Assembly (NCBI GenBank): GCA_911728435.2
Contig: OU452198.1
Location: forward strand, 9,644,001-9,708,000
Source: Apoderus coryli
Taxonomy: Eukaryota; Arthropoda; Insecta; Coleoptera; Attelabidae
DNA length: 64,000 nucleotides
Direction: 5' to 3'
This document shows, piece after piece, positions 33,131 to 44,594 of the stretch. The notes beneath the pieces are model-generated. The model ran no database searches. It was not told the DNA's origin and saw nothing but the letters and a program-made list of their open reading frames with translations. Made by a program: the position numbers and the translations under genes. Position 1 is the first letter of the stretch; each line of letters starts with the position of its first letter.

Positions 33131-34042
33131 TACCTTACGACACTGCAAAACCCAAGAACAACTTTGCACTATTTGGAACGAGGCGAAATTAATCTTTTCC
33201 ATTGGCCCCAAGATTCGAAAGAGGTTAAAAGGAAGTTTACATCGTGATATTTTTTTAGGAAGGCAGGATGTCAACCAAGAACACCAATATATGGTGTCTC
33301 ATTTCTGAGCTCGAAAAGTGTCTTCAAGATTACTTTTCGATTCCAGGTATTCATTTACTACAATATTTCCTATCCCAATAAAACATTCTGCATAATAAAA
33401 TCGTATAATTTATGAAGTACCTATGAAGGTGTAATAAGTGTATGTTTCACAAATTAAATTGCTAATATATGACCTTGAGATCTCCTTGTCTCACACAGTT
33501 TTACATCATATTATTAACTTTAATTTTAATAATCAGAATAAACACCGAAATTTGTTATAATTTAGTAACCAGACGAATTTTGATCCATTTCAAGTCGGCC
33601 TAATATATTTGATGTAAATCAAAATATACAACAGTGAAATATCATGACCATGACAGCATAAATCTGTAATTACTTATGGGTTACAGACTAGCAATTGCAA
33701 CTAGACAGAATTTATCAATGAATTCGTACTAAACAAATTGTTTACATCGATTTATGACTGGCAGTACCACCAAAAACGCTAGAGTATCGAGTAACATACC
33801 TAGAGCACTAGTAACCATCTTAATTTATTTCACATGTTCAGTAATAACTGTAATTCTTATTAAGATACAAATCCGCATGTACTTAACCTCTTCCCGTCAA
33901 CATTCTGTCATGAGAACGTATTTTGCTCCTATAGATTGTGCGTGCGCTTTATTTTCAATTTAAAATTTCGGGATCATACAAGCCATACATTGCGTGAGCT
34001 GAGATGGATGAATATGAAAATGAGGGTTAAATATCACTTGGC
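33131..34042. other. No gene seen
   Basis: No recognisable coding block in either strand. The open frame at 33754-33960 has no known motif. Confidence 0.45.
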
Positions 34043-34263
34043 ATGTTTGGTGAAAAAATTGCTAATTTCGAATCTAAAGAGCCCCCATATCTCTTGAACA
34101 AATTATCATATCGATATACACAACATAACTTAGCTACTATATACAATTATATGTTTTCAATACCTAGACACCGCACTACCACCTTTAAAAGATCTTTCTC
34201 TTATAATGTAACAAAATTTTTTAATGATATACCTTTGGAGATAAGAAATCGATAATTATTTTT
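34043..34263 (+). pseudogene. LINE C-terminus interrupted by a Penelope-like element
   Basis: The frame ends LNKLSYRYTQHNLATIYNYM, RSFSYNVTKFFNDIPLEIRN then a stop, a typical CR1-type C-terminus. Sequence after the insertion (35120 onward: FRRRLKEHFLHRN) continues the same tail. The 3' end AATAAAGGCC plus (TTA)n lies at 35372-35394. Confidence 0.7.
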
Positions 34264-34372
34264 TTTATTATTTTCAATTATCAAACTATCATCCCACTTT
34301 GTTTCAATTTATCAAGTTTTCTTGGGTATTGGGACAAAATCTAAACTCAGTAATTCTGAATTTTAAATTCTA

Positions 34373-34412
34373 TTGCAACGTTTCATGCAATATGTGCACA
34401 TCATCAGGCTAC
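34373..34412 (-). ncRNA. Hammerhead-like motif, left arm of Penelope-like element
   Basis: Minus strand: GC, CTGATGA, T, GTGCA-CATAT-TGCAT, GAAAC, GT, T, GC. Stem II has a G-U closing pair. It is the inverted partner of 35002-35041. Confidence 0.5.
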
Positions 34413-34465
34413 AAAAAAAAAAACACAAAATCTCAATAAAGTAAAAGTTATATACCGCTCTGTCT

Positions 34466-34651
34466 GAACATCATAGTGATACGGGGCACGTATTTGATTT
34501 TGAAAACTATGTAATATTGGGCATTGAGCACAAAGAAAGATCGAGACTCTTCAAGGAAATGGTGTACATTAATAAGGAGCCTGATGCCATTAATAATCAG
34601 AGAGACATTAACGGTTTGAGTGTCATTTACACTAACTTAATTAAAACATAA
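34466..34651 (+). pseudogene. Penelope-like polyprotein C-terminal fragment
   Basis: The frame reads EHHSDTGHVFDFENYVILGI, EHKERSRLFKEMVYINKEPD, AINNQRDINGLSVIYTNLIK then TAA. The pattern H-x-x-x-GH-x-FDF, a basic R-L-F-x-E-x-x-xI and INxxxDIxxLSxIY is that of the region following the GIY-YIG endonuclease core in Penelope-like elements. The RT and most of the endonuclease are deleted. Confidence 0.75.
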
Positions 34652-35001
34652 CAAAATGGTTGACCTACGCCTATGAGTTACTTTAGTTCTTTTTATGATA
34701 TCTATTTTATCTACTTACTTTTTTATGATCCGTGTGGTGAGAGAATTTCCATCTCTCATTGACACTGTGAATATTAATTTTATTATATTTTGTTCTATTT
34801 AGCTGTTATAGGTTCGAAAACAATGTTAATATTTTTAGGGAATTTGACCAGATTTTCTATGGTAGGTATTAGACTCTGTGTCAGTATAATCTAATTTTTT
34901 AAAATGTTATGTTAGTCTGTTTGGTCATCGTCCTTTTATTGAGTGTTTTTATTTATATAACTTTATAACTTTTACTTTATTGAGGTTTTGTGTTTTTTTT
35001 T

Positions 35002-35041
35002 GTAGCCTGATGATGTGCACATATTGCACGAAACGTTGCAA
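35002..35041 (+). ncRNA. Hammerhead-like motif, right arm of Penelope-like element
   Basis: AGC, CTGATGA, T, GTGCA-CATAT-TGCAC, GAAAC, GT, T, GCA. Stem II is a perfect 5-bp helix, stem III is minimal and stem I is 2 bp (GC/GC). Confidence 0.55.
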
Positions 35042-35525
35042 TAGAATTTAAAATTCATAATTACTGAGTTTAGATTTTGTCCCAATACCCAAGAAAACTT
35101 GATAAATTTATTATTTTCATTCAGAAGACGATTAAAAGAACATTTCCTTCATCGCAATTGATTGCATGTTAAGTTTGCCTTTTTATTTGTATCTTTTATC
35201 TAGTATTCCTACATCTTTTTTCATACTTTTAGTTTACTAATGTTATAATTTGTTATTTTATGTCAGTATTTTAGTTTAATTATTTGTAGAAAAATTTTAA
35301 GTTTATTGTTGTAACATTTAGCATGCTCGGTAAAGCAAACAGCTTTGCTGACCTTCGCCGAGCTTAAAATAAAGGCCTTTATTATTATTATTAGATGCCG
35401 GTGTTATTCCTGTTCAGCTCCTATTAGGTGTTCTACAAAAATATAATAGATATTTTCGACTTTAATGTCTATTAGACAGTCACTCCAAAATATAGGATAT
35501 TTCAATTTAATTTCAAAAAAATGTT

Positions 35526-35815
35526 AAATACAGGGCTCCGCCAAGTGGGGATGCAAGGGGTGCCACAGGAAATGCATTGTTTCCAAGAGGAGTTAAAGTT
35601 TTTTTGTAAATAACGGTTTTTCTAATTAAGTCAAATATCTCCTTAGCGATTTCTTTGAAATTTGGCATCGTTTTAGCTGATATGGTGGCCCTAACTAGAT
35701 CAAAATTGTTAAGTCCAGAGGCGATAATTTTTGAGAGAGTTCGCCAGTGAATGAGGATGAGATTGGATTCATCTATCCGAGCTAGAGGTGGTCACTTTCA
35801 ACAGTTTTTGTAATT
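35526..35815 (+). mobile_element. Mariner remnant (left end joined to transposase C-terminus)
   Basis: It begins TACAGGGCTCCGCCAAGTGG and ends with residues MRMRLDSSIRARGGHFQQFL then a stop, the C-terminus of a mariner transposase. The central part is deleted. Confidence 0.6.
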
Positions 35816-35819
35816 GTTT

Positions 35820-36900
35820 GTATTAGGTATAAATGTTAATTTTATTTATTTTTTTATTTTTATCTTGCTTCGAAATTTTTACGTTATTTTCCGTCGACCG
35901 TCCATTAATGATGTATTTTAACCCACTAAAAATCGTTTATTAATGACTCCTATTATCCAATGATTTTCTAATTGTATTATAATATTCACCCAACGTACAT
36001 TTATATTGGCACTGACTTATCGTGTCCACCATTGTCTTTATAAGAACAGTAAGTTCCTTCCTTTAATTTCAGTAATTGTACAATTTCGACAATTGCACTC
36101 ATGTATAATAATTCCCATTTGTAAGTACAAAAATCGTAGTTTACTATCGGCAAAATAGGAAGGAACAGAAATACAAGTGGATAAAAATATCGGATAAATT
36201 ACGTTACCGTAGCAACACCAGCATTTATTGTTTGTTTATCAAGCGTTGCGCCTCTCCTCTGTTTGAATATTGTAAACGTCAAAAACAGAATTAAGTACCA
36301 AATAATATTTCAGTATGTCGCAATTTGGAAATATTTGCGAGACAGAAATAATAAGGGAGATTGAAAAATGAACTCCAGAAAATACAAAAAAAGTCATTCG
36401 TCCATTTGGAATCAATTCAGTGAATTTAGCAAACAACGAAACTTCAATTTGGTAACCGAATAGTCATTGTTTTATAAAATATTATCACCGAACGATAGAT
36501 TATTTATAACTCCCAATCCGTTTTGGAAAAATAAATCATCATAAATCAAAAGGTTGGTATAAAAATGTTCCTATAGGTGTCAACGAAATATTAAAATAAC
36601 TGGTCATTCCTCTTCCAAGTCTATAAAGCACTAGGTACAACTTGATAATGAGCATCATTCGCATCTTGTAACAAATCTCCGAGCTTCGGATAATGAATTA
36701 GACACAGTGCCAACAACATCCATGTCAATGTCATCAACAAAATCTGCATCACTAGGAGCAAATGTCTAATACTGGACCAATTGTATATAATAATTGTATT
36801 TTTAACAATTGTTCTTTCTAAACATTAGTCATCTTCTTATTGTTCTTTCAGTTTGAGTTTAATTGAATTGTGATTTCTATTCATGGAATTTTCTTACCAA
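35820..36900. other. No gene seen
   Basis: AT-rich sequence, no recognisable open frame or repeat end. Confidence 0.45.
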
Positions 36901-37052
36901 ATACCACGCGAACTCAGATCTAGCACGATCTGTTCTCAGCTCTCGTTAAATTGGCAACACATAACACGTGTTATGTGATTGCCAATGAGAGTAAGTATTC
37001 GAAATTAATCGCAAAAAATATCGGGCTAAATCTGAGCTCTTGTGGTATTACC
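36901..37052. mobile_element. Foldback MITE centred on an E-box palindrome
   Basis: ATACCACGCGAACTCAGAT at the left is mirrored by ATCTGAGCTCTTGTGGTAT at the right. The centre is the perfect 20-bp palindrome CACATAACACGTGTTATGTG (36958-36977), extended with one bulged base by TTGGCAA/TTGCCAA. Confidence 0.7.
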
Positions 37053-37237
37053 CCCGAATATTAATGTTTACAATAATAAAACTACCACCAAGGCAAATTA
37101 AACTTTGAAGCGATTTAAAATAAATAGGAAATTATGATGAATTTTTTATCGTTAAATAAATGAAAATTGAAAGACATCTATATTTTTTAAAGGTACAGTC
37201 GACGGAAAAGTTTTGTAACGAACTCGTGAATTAAAAT

Positions 37238-37309
37238 GGCGATTAACAATCTCGAACATTAACGCGCTTGCTCCTTTCACGCGTTAACTTGTCTCAATTG
37301 TTAATCGCC
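37238..37309. repeat. Two-tier hairpin
   Basis: The outer arms GGCGATTAACAAT (37238-37250) and mirror (37297-37309) enclose inner arms TTAACGCG (37259-37266) and CGCGTTAA (37280-37287). Confidence 0.75.
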
Positions 37310-38920
37310 CTTATTAATATTGTTTGGCAAATTGATCTGTAACAGCGCGGCGTCGGTAAGGGGAATGCAGTTGTAATAAAACATGGCTGCTTTCATTCAT
37401 AAAATTTCCAGCGGCGTGCGTTGTAAAAGTTTAGTAATAATTAATAAATATTTATGTGTTACTAAAAAATTAAAATTAATGAAAAGTTCTTCACGTGTTT
37501 CGTAAAAGCACCTACTGCTATTAAGCTATAATACCCAAGAAGTATTTTGTTTATTTATTTATTTTATTTTAAATATGTACTAAAGTTTGCATACCAAAAA
37601 TGAAAATAAGACGTTCTTATAAAAAACAAAAACATTCTAAAACAACTTAACGAAATAAATTAAATACTTTGGTAATGTTGCTTGATTTTTTTTAAACAAT
37701 AAAATCTAAAACAACTTAACACTTATCGAAAATAATTAAAATATCTTGGCTCTTTATTTTGTTGATTTAAGTCACGTTTAGAAACTATAATTAACTGTTT
37801 TAATAGTTCAGTTAAATATAACAATCATAATTAGTATTACTTTATAGAAGGTGGTAATCTGTTAGATTTCGTCAACTTGAGCATCATCATTATCATCAGA
37901 CTCGCTGTCGTTATCTTGTCCTAAAGTTATTATAATGTGCTCAATTTCCTCCAAAATTCTTCTTCCAACTCCTTAACATGTCGGCAAAAACTATTCCAAA
38001 CATTACTGGATATTAAGAACTTCTTTTAATGTAGTTAGGTTGAAATTATCTGCTGTATTGCGGGTTCTTATATATTTAATTTAAGTTTTGCGTAAGTTAA
38101 GTCTATTGGGTTTAACTCGCACATATTCGGAGGCGTTCTAAGAGATGTTTTTTTAAATCGAACTACCCTGATTTTTGTAGCCAATAAAATTGCATATTTT
38201 TGTTCCTTTTAAATGATATACGACACTGAATAGTTTTAGTTTTAGAAATATCAAATACCGAGAGCGGTATTGAAAAATTTATTGTTACGAGGATTTTTTA
38301 GACACTGTGTAATTTGGGTATAGTGTTAACTTCTGTCACGATTATGTCACAGTTTAATATACAGTTACTTCACCTCGTGTCGGCATGTTTGTTATCCGCC
38401 TGATTATGGACTGTTCTGGTGTTCGTGGTTCTGCTCTGAGAGATGCAGTTGGAGGATGTCTGAACGAGGCTTTTCCCTTCAATTTCGATTAGCGCAACTG
38501 GCATCTTGCTTGTTTTCCAACTTCAAATCGAGTCCAAACCTGGCTGTATGTCTTGTCGGTAGACGTGACGGGTGTTGTCATCGTCACTTTGGAGCAGTTC
38601 CTGTTCGGATTCCTCGGCCATGTTTTCGTGTGGCTCTCATGATTCCACGAAGAAGATGGTTTTCTTAGGTTTAAGGTTTTAGCGTGGTGTATGCTATAAT
38701 ACACTGGGATATCTATTTTTCTCCCTGGTTACAGCCTAAAGCATTTTAGCTGGGTGCATGCTACAATGTACTGACAGTTTCGGGTATCTCTTAGTTTGGT
38801 TTTTATTTTTATTTTTTTGCGTTGCCTGTAGGAATTCATTTCACTTGAATTAGATCTTGTCCTCATGATTTTGTTTTGCTTGACTTTATTAGAAGTTAAT
38901 TTTATTGCAGAAAATTAACT
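37310..38920. other. No gene seen
   Basis: Mostly AT-rich. The stretch 38380-38700 is more GC-balanced and may be the end of an LTR-retrotransposon interior, but no conserved protein motif can be read in any frame. Confidence 0.4.
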
Positions 38921-38924
38921 TCTT

Positions 38925-39530
38925 CCCGGAGGAGAGGGGGTGTGTTAGAGTTGAATTTTCGCGTTATGTTAATTTATCTTTAATCTACTGTTAATTATAA
39001 AAATTTAAATTAAATCATATAATTTCTTGGTTTTTATTATTAATATTTTATATTCGTCATATATTTCAGTTCTGCTAATCAGTTTTGACTAATTATTTAT
39101 TTATTAATTTTTCTTGGTGTTACCTAAATTTTGACCTTGCCTCGTAGGTTTCTTGCCAGTGAAAATCATTATTTGGTACGTTAGATATTCTTGAATGGAC
39201 CCACTGCCTCGAATACTTGATAAATATTTTTGTATTCTCTAACATTAAATTATTAAATGTCATTCCTATTATCTATAAGTTTGAATTTTCTTTTATCCGT
39301 AAAATTTAGATGAGTTCAATAACTTGTACAAATGTTTTTTTTTAACTATACCATGCTATACCTAAGTACATTTCTTAAAAGCAATTCGCTGCCGCTTATA
39401 GTTATAGTATATATAGTATCTTATAGTATATATAGATATAGTATATATAGTAGCGGGCCAAAATGTGGCTGGGATTGCGACGAGTCGATGCCGTGTTTAG
39501 CGTCTACTGACCTATAGTTATTATTCGGTG
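38925..39530 (+). mobile_element. Possible LTR-retrotransposon 3' end (polypurine tract and LTR start)
   Basis: A polypurine run GGAGGAGAGGGGG (38926-38938) is followed by TGTGTTAGAG, the usual order of polypurine tract then TG of a 3' LTR. A TATAG-rich microsatellite lies at 39405-39460. No second LTR or pol domain is visible in the window, so this is tentative. Confidence 0.35.
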
Positions 39531-39539
39531 ATTATGTTG

Positions 39540-40231
39540 TTAATCTTTAAAATCCCAAAATTCTAAGTAGATTCAATAAAAATTTCCAGTTTTGATGCCT
39601 TAATAAACAACAAACAATGTGGAAGCTTATATTTCTACAAGAACAAAGAAAAATTGTTTTGAACCTAAAACACTAAAGTAACAGAACACTAAATATACAA
39701 TAATAATTTGGTATAATATTTGATAATATTGCAACTCATACACGACAACAAAAGTATAAATAACACCACTCTGCCACTGGCTGATTCAATATTACTACGA
39801 GGGGCGGCATCAATTGCGGGGAAGAACTCAGTTTCCACCAATTGCGACTTGAACAACCGCATGGCAGCAAAGCCTGCGATAGTCTACGCACCAATTAGGA
39901 TCAGTCAGGCGGCGTCTAACCACCTATTTCGCGTGGTATTGCCGATTTTACAGAAGATCGTAATTTCCTTTCCCTTCTTTTCTAGAACTAGTGATTTTTT
40001 GTAATTAAATTTGGCAATATAGGATTTTTTTGTCCCCATTCCTTTCGTTGTTGCAATACATTTGTTCATTAAATAACAATTTTCGTTGAATTAATCGCAT
40101 TCTTGGTATATTGAAAAATCTTTTAAATTTTTATCTCGTAAACGAGGCAACATATGAAAAAAATTTCAAAGATAAAAAAGTTGTAGGTTTAGTTGCTTTA
40201 TCTCAACACAAGATCGAAATTAAATTTCAGT
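39540..40231. other. No gene seen
   Basis: The open frame at 39720-40004 has no recognisable domain. Confidence 0.4.
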
Positions 40232-40811
40232 CAGTGGCGTACATTTTTGTCAATAAAATTGCCCCATAACGACACTGGACTTAATAATTAATAGTTCACG
40301 GAAATTCACAAACAGTTATTGCCGAAAACTTGCTAATGAAGAAAGAGTAAATAGAGATTAGCTTCTTTACTCTTCAAAAAACTCTCCTTACTTCTTTTGT
40401 TGCAACATTTTTGGGAAAACTGTTTTCACAAAAACGTCCAAGATGGATTTTCTGACTCACGAATGATAACGAGACACATTAAAATATATATACACTAAAA
40501 ACTCGACAAGCAAAAGTGATTTTTTCGTAAAAAGGCAAAAGCATATCCATAGTGCCTCTTGCATAATCAAATTTCGTTCTTCTTTAGACTATAAGCTATA
40601 AGCCTTGCTAGCACCCGGGCGGTCTTACATCTAGGCGCAGCCCTGGTTGACAATTAAAATGAACAATTTTTTCCTCAAAAAGGCTTGCAACTCCCCAGCC
40701 AGTGGCTAGAGAACCAAAAAATACACCTATTATATTGTTCTATGTAATAAACATGTATTTTATTCAAGGTTCAAGTAGGCCCGCCTGAGCTGAAACATAA
40801 ATACGCCACTG
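40232..40811. mobile_element. hAT-type non-autonomous element
   Basis: The left end CAGTGGCGTACATTTTTG and right end AATACGCCACTG share the inverted 10-mer CAGTGGCGTA. The 580 bp between them has no coding capacity. No clear 8-bp target duplication remains. Confidence 0.55.
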
Positions 40812-41340
40812 TCCGCAGCTCTTCTTGAATAACTGCCCCTGCTCTGCAGACATAGAAGGTCATCTGACTATGCATGAAGACGTTAAGCGACGCATTGGGT
40901 GGGAATCAATTCTAAGATAAGGACTTCAAATATACATAAAAGCAATTGGATTAGGGGAGAGATTGGGTGCCAAGTCTAGCGAGTGCTGTAATTACGAGGT
41001 ATATTTTTTTCTCGACTTAAAAGTCTAGTTCCTTTGTCCCAGATATTATGCAAGCCACTGGTCATCCATTATTGAAACATTGGGCCATCAGCACCGCGTT
41101 TACTATAGTCACTGTTGTTTATATTTTCGTATTATGTTAAAAAAATAAACATGTTTACTACATTTACAATTATATGCAAAAGACTTTGTAACGGTAACAC
41201 ATACCTAATTTGTTCGAATAATCGAAAAGACCAATATTTTCTAACAGAGTGTGTACAAAATATTCCTTCTTTTAATACATCCAAAAATACAAGGTATAAG
41301 GCCTTGCCATATTTATTTTATTATTTATAACAGCCTTAAA

Positions 41341-41626
41341 AACATATCAACATTGCACTGGCAATGGTGTCAAATGTTAAGTGCTTATGTTCTCTGTTGA
41401 ATCTGCATCTAAGTATAATTCAACAACAATCGGCAGCACTGCCACTACGGCATATACGCAATATATATCGAGATACGACCACCTGACGGCCGGCTATCGC
41501 GCTTCCTATAAATAAAGTTGCGCCAGCGTTTAATGGCACTAAGACCTTAGCACCTACCAAAAGAATCTTGCTCAAACAGCATAAGAAACACGCTTCACCA
41601 CATTAAACTGCCACCAGCCGCCACTG
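41341..41626. mobile_element. hAT-type right end, CAGTGGCGGCT family
   Basis: It is homologous to 21775-22046 and ends AGCCGCCACTG, the mirror of the terminus at 21182. It is truncated on the left. Confidence 0.6.
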
Positions 41627-42887
41627 TTGATAGCGTCTATGAAATTTATCGTGCAGCTTCCTACAATTTATTCTTTTAAGAATCATCGATTCTTTTTAAC
41701 AGTCAGAGTCAATTTGAGGAATATTATATACCGCTTTACAGTAGCAATAAAAACTATTATTTTAGGCAGGGTTGATAAAAATCGTAATTATTTAAAAAAA
41801 TCAAAAATCAATGAAATTTTACTACCTTTGGCAAATTTTGTTATTTTGAAATATTTCTAACTGAATATATTTTGTTCGTTTTAACGCATAATAATGGACA
41901 GAGTGTTCCATTTAAAAACTTTAATCTACAACCTTTTGTATAAAATTGTCTTTTTTTTTTCAAAAATAAATGCTCGGTAGCCACGTAAAGGCCTTGTACA
42001 AAACCACAGTAACGAAAATGAAAGATATTTTGACTAAATTCGAGTATAACTAAAGTAAACTAAACGCGGGTTTATAGCCATGTTCAGTAGCCGCAAAATC
42101 GACACGTCTTTGTTGTGTCTAAATGATTCACAAATCCGTGTTGAATTTGCGACCTACTGGGGGTCTGTTTGACAAAAAATCATCTGCCACCTTTACACAT
42201 TCTCTTGAGTGTAATTTTTTAACTGCAGCGCTTTTTATGTTTTTTCTGGTTAGGTTGGTCAGTTTTATTTGACAGTTGTAATATTATTCCTAGAAATTAT
42301 TCTCCATGTACGTACGCGAAATTTGTGTATTATGGTATAATTTACCAGTAATCATTTCATAATATAAATTCAAAATTCTCATATTATACAATACAAACGA
42401 CAATAATAAACTTTTGAATTATTTCACAACTGGTCTACCAAATTTTAGCATAGTAATCAAAATATCCTGTCTATACATCCTGTAGGTATATGCATAAATA
42501 ATAAATATGATGTCCCCAAAAACTGTTATGCACTTTGAAATTTGGTTGAATCTCATTTGTAAGTCAAATAAACTGATTTGGTTCATCTCATATTTATTAT
42601 GCATGTATGTTTTTTTTTTCGAATTTATTTTGGGGATAATGTATTAAAATTTTTGGCACTTTTTTTTTTCAATGACTTTCAATGTTACGACTTGGTGACT
42701 TATATCCAGTTCTAACAGAAATTATATTAAGTTTTATAATATAATTTACGAATAAATTTACGGCTATGTTTATTTTCGTTTATTTTATATTCGAATTGTC
42801 AATGAATTGAGAAGGTGATTTGATCTACAAGCCAAGTCAGACTGAGACCAAAACAGATCATTTCGAGATCTAAATGCACGAATAGCT
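41627..42887. other. No gene seen
   Basis: AT-rich. Short open frames on both strands lack recognisable domains. Confidence 0.45.
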
Positions 42888-43067
42888 CTCCATATTTAAG
42901 TAAAAGCATTGTCTTTAAAAGGTGTTTATAAAAGACAATGGTAAAGGTAAACATAGCAGAGATATGGAATAGTTATTTATAGTTTTGATAGAATATAACC
43001 TATAAAATGTTACCTAGATAAAAAACTTGCATACAAAGGCGAACGCTAATCTTATTAGGAGCTGAGA

Positions 43068-43199
43068 GTAACTGATAATATCGCAAGGGCTCTGGATGAA
43101 TCGATGTGCGCGCTTCTGGTTCTTCTTGATCAGAGCGAGGTATTTAATCTGGTAAACTATGACGAACTTCTAAATAAGTTACTGTACTTGGGTAAATAT
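43068..43199 (+). pseudogene. LINE reverse-transcriptase fragment (RT palm entry)
   Basis: The frame reads VTDNIARALDESMCALLVLL, DQSEVFNLVNYDELLNKLLY, LGKY. This is the conserved 'LLVLLDxSKAFDxVNHDxLL' block of Jockey-type RTs, with the catalytic-block SKAFD altered to SEVFN. The rest of the domain is gone; it is flanked by the AT-rich repeat with ATATGGAGAGC. Confidence 0.8.
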
Positions 43200-44009
43200 G
43201 GAGAGCATCTAAATTTGACCTCATATACCGAGTGCTCCATTTGAAATAAACAAGTTATTTAGAATTAAACTTTACCTTCATATAACTTATATTGTTGGAC
43301 ACCCTGTATCTAGTATTTCGGGGTTTTTTATATTTGGCGTAACAAGTGATGAGTGGGTATATTTATCAGCACAGACTGGCTTAAAAGGAACAAACGAATA
43401 GGTGTGAATTTTTCCATTCAAATTCTGTCTATATTTTTATAAAAATTAAAATATTTAAATAACTGTGAGGTTTAGGTGAGATGTACTTTAATGAAAGTTA
43501 GGTTTATTTTGAACGGGGAATCTAAAAATATATCCATATACATGGCATTCCATTTAAAAAACAGAACTATGGTTCGTTTCTTATATTTGGGACACCCTGT
43601 ATAGATTCACAATATTTTTAAAATGTAGCCATAAATCATTTTTATCGAACCCATGAATAAAACTTTTAGAAAATTCAATAGTTTAGCCACAGTATTCCGT
43701 GTCGTATGGCGTGAATAACCCTGTATATATTTTAGTTCAAGGTTCAGACTACTCAGATTTATTTTTTAAAAGTCATTTTTATACCTGGTGTTAAAAATTT
43801 AAGCATTATCTGAGTCCCCTCCTGGCAAACTAAAATAGTTTCAAGAACAGTATTTTAAGAGATCCGTACCGGAATTTCGGGTGCATTTGGCTTATTTTGG
43901 TAAATTTTTTTATTTAAAAAACTTAAATATTGCCTTTTATTTGCTTGGTCGCGTCATTTAACCTAACAAACTACTTTATTCAAAAATTAGAAATATTTGT
44001 TTTTACGAC
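43200..44009. repeat. Cluster of mariner-type MITE ends
   Basis: Phrases GGACACCCTGTAT (about 43300 and 43588) and AACCCTGTATA (43718) look like right ends of TA-flanked mariner-derived MITEs. Partners are not resolved. No gene. Confidence 0.4.
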
Positions 44010-44594
44010 TGTCTTTAAATGCCTTTATTATATGTTCAATCATAATTTGAAAATATGGTAAGTACACATTGTAATGCTGTTTTTCATTTCTGCTTGCTTT
44101 CTAGGCAACTAGTGGGCAATATGTAAAAATGCACGAGTAAATTTCCTGGTAATGACAAAAGTAGCATTGGTTATGAAAAATCACCATAGCAACGCCGACC
44201 ATACAAACTTGACAGTTTAAATTATTTCGCTAATTTTGAAGGTTTCAAAGCTATTTATATAATTTTTTGGATATCTATTTAAGAGGAAAAAAATATTCAT
44301 ATAATGAAAAACAGTAAACAGATAGTGAATATAGTTTAACACCACCTAGTCAATTTAATACTTTTAACTCATCGTATTTAGTCTTACGCCAACACGGCGA
44401 GTATAGGTAAGTTTCGAAAAACAAATATTTGTCTAAAAATTATGTTTAATTTATTCAAAAGCACACTATTGAAGCTACCTGTATATTAAAACAGTCGTAG
44501 AATAAGTATAGTGTGAAACGCGCATGGAATGACCATTTCCTACTCGTATAGTTTGCAGCATGAGCCGCAGGCGATCATACTCATAGGAAATATA
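44010..44594. repeat. Dispersed foldback repeat family (copy B, left part)
   Basis: It is collinear with 20186-20710 (TGCCTTTATTATATGTTCAAT, AACACCACCTAGTCAATTTA). The family continues after the mariner insertion at 46673-46710 (TTTCATGTTCGTTGCACAAT). Confidence 0.75.

Larger units (their letters stand above)
34277..35106 (+). mobile_element. Deleted Penelope-like element with inverted ~148-bp terminal repeats
   Basis: Inverted arms occupy 34306-34454 and 34962-35108. A 13-bp direct repeat TTTATTATTTTCA flanks the insertion (34264-34276 and 35107-35119), consistent with a target duplication in the LINE tail. Each arm holds a hammerhead-like motif. The interior keeps the 3' end of the Penelope protein. 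Inverted or direct terminal repeats with hammerhead motifs are known for this class. Confidence 0.75.

Noticed and set aside
38456..38704. Overlapping frames on both strands as a possible LTR-retrotransposon pol end
   Set aside because: No integrase or RNase H motif can be read in any frame; only the polypurine tract nearby supports an LTR element.
39720..40004. 94-codon open frame
   Set aside because: No conserved motif and no splice context; adjacent to repeats. Left as unsupported.
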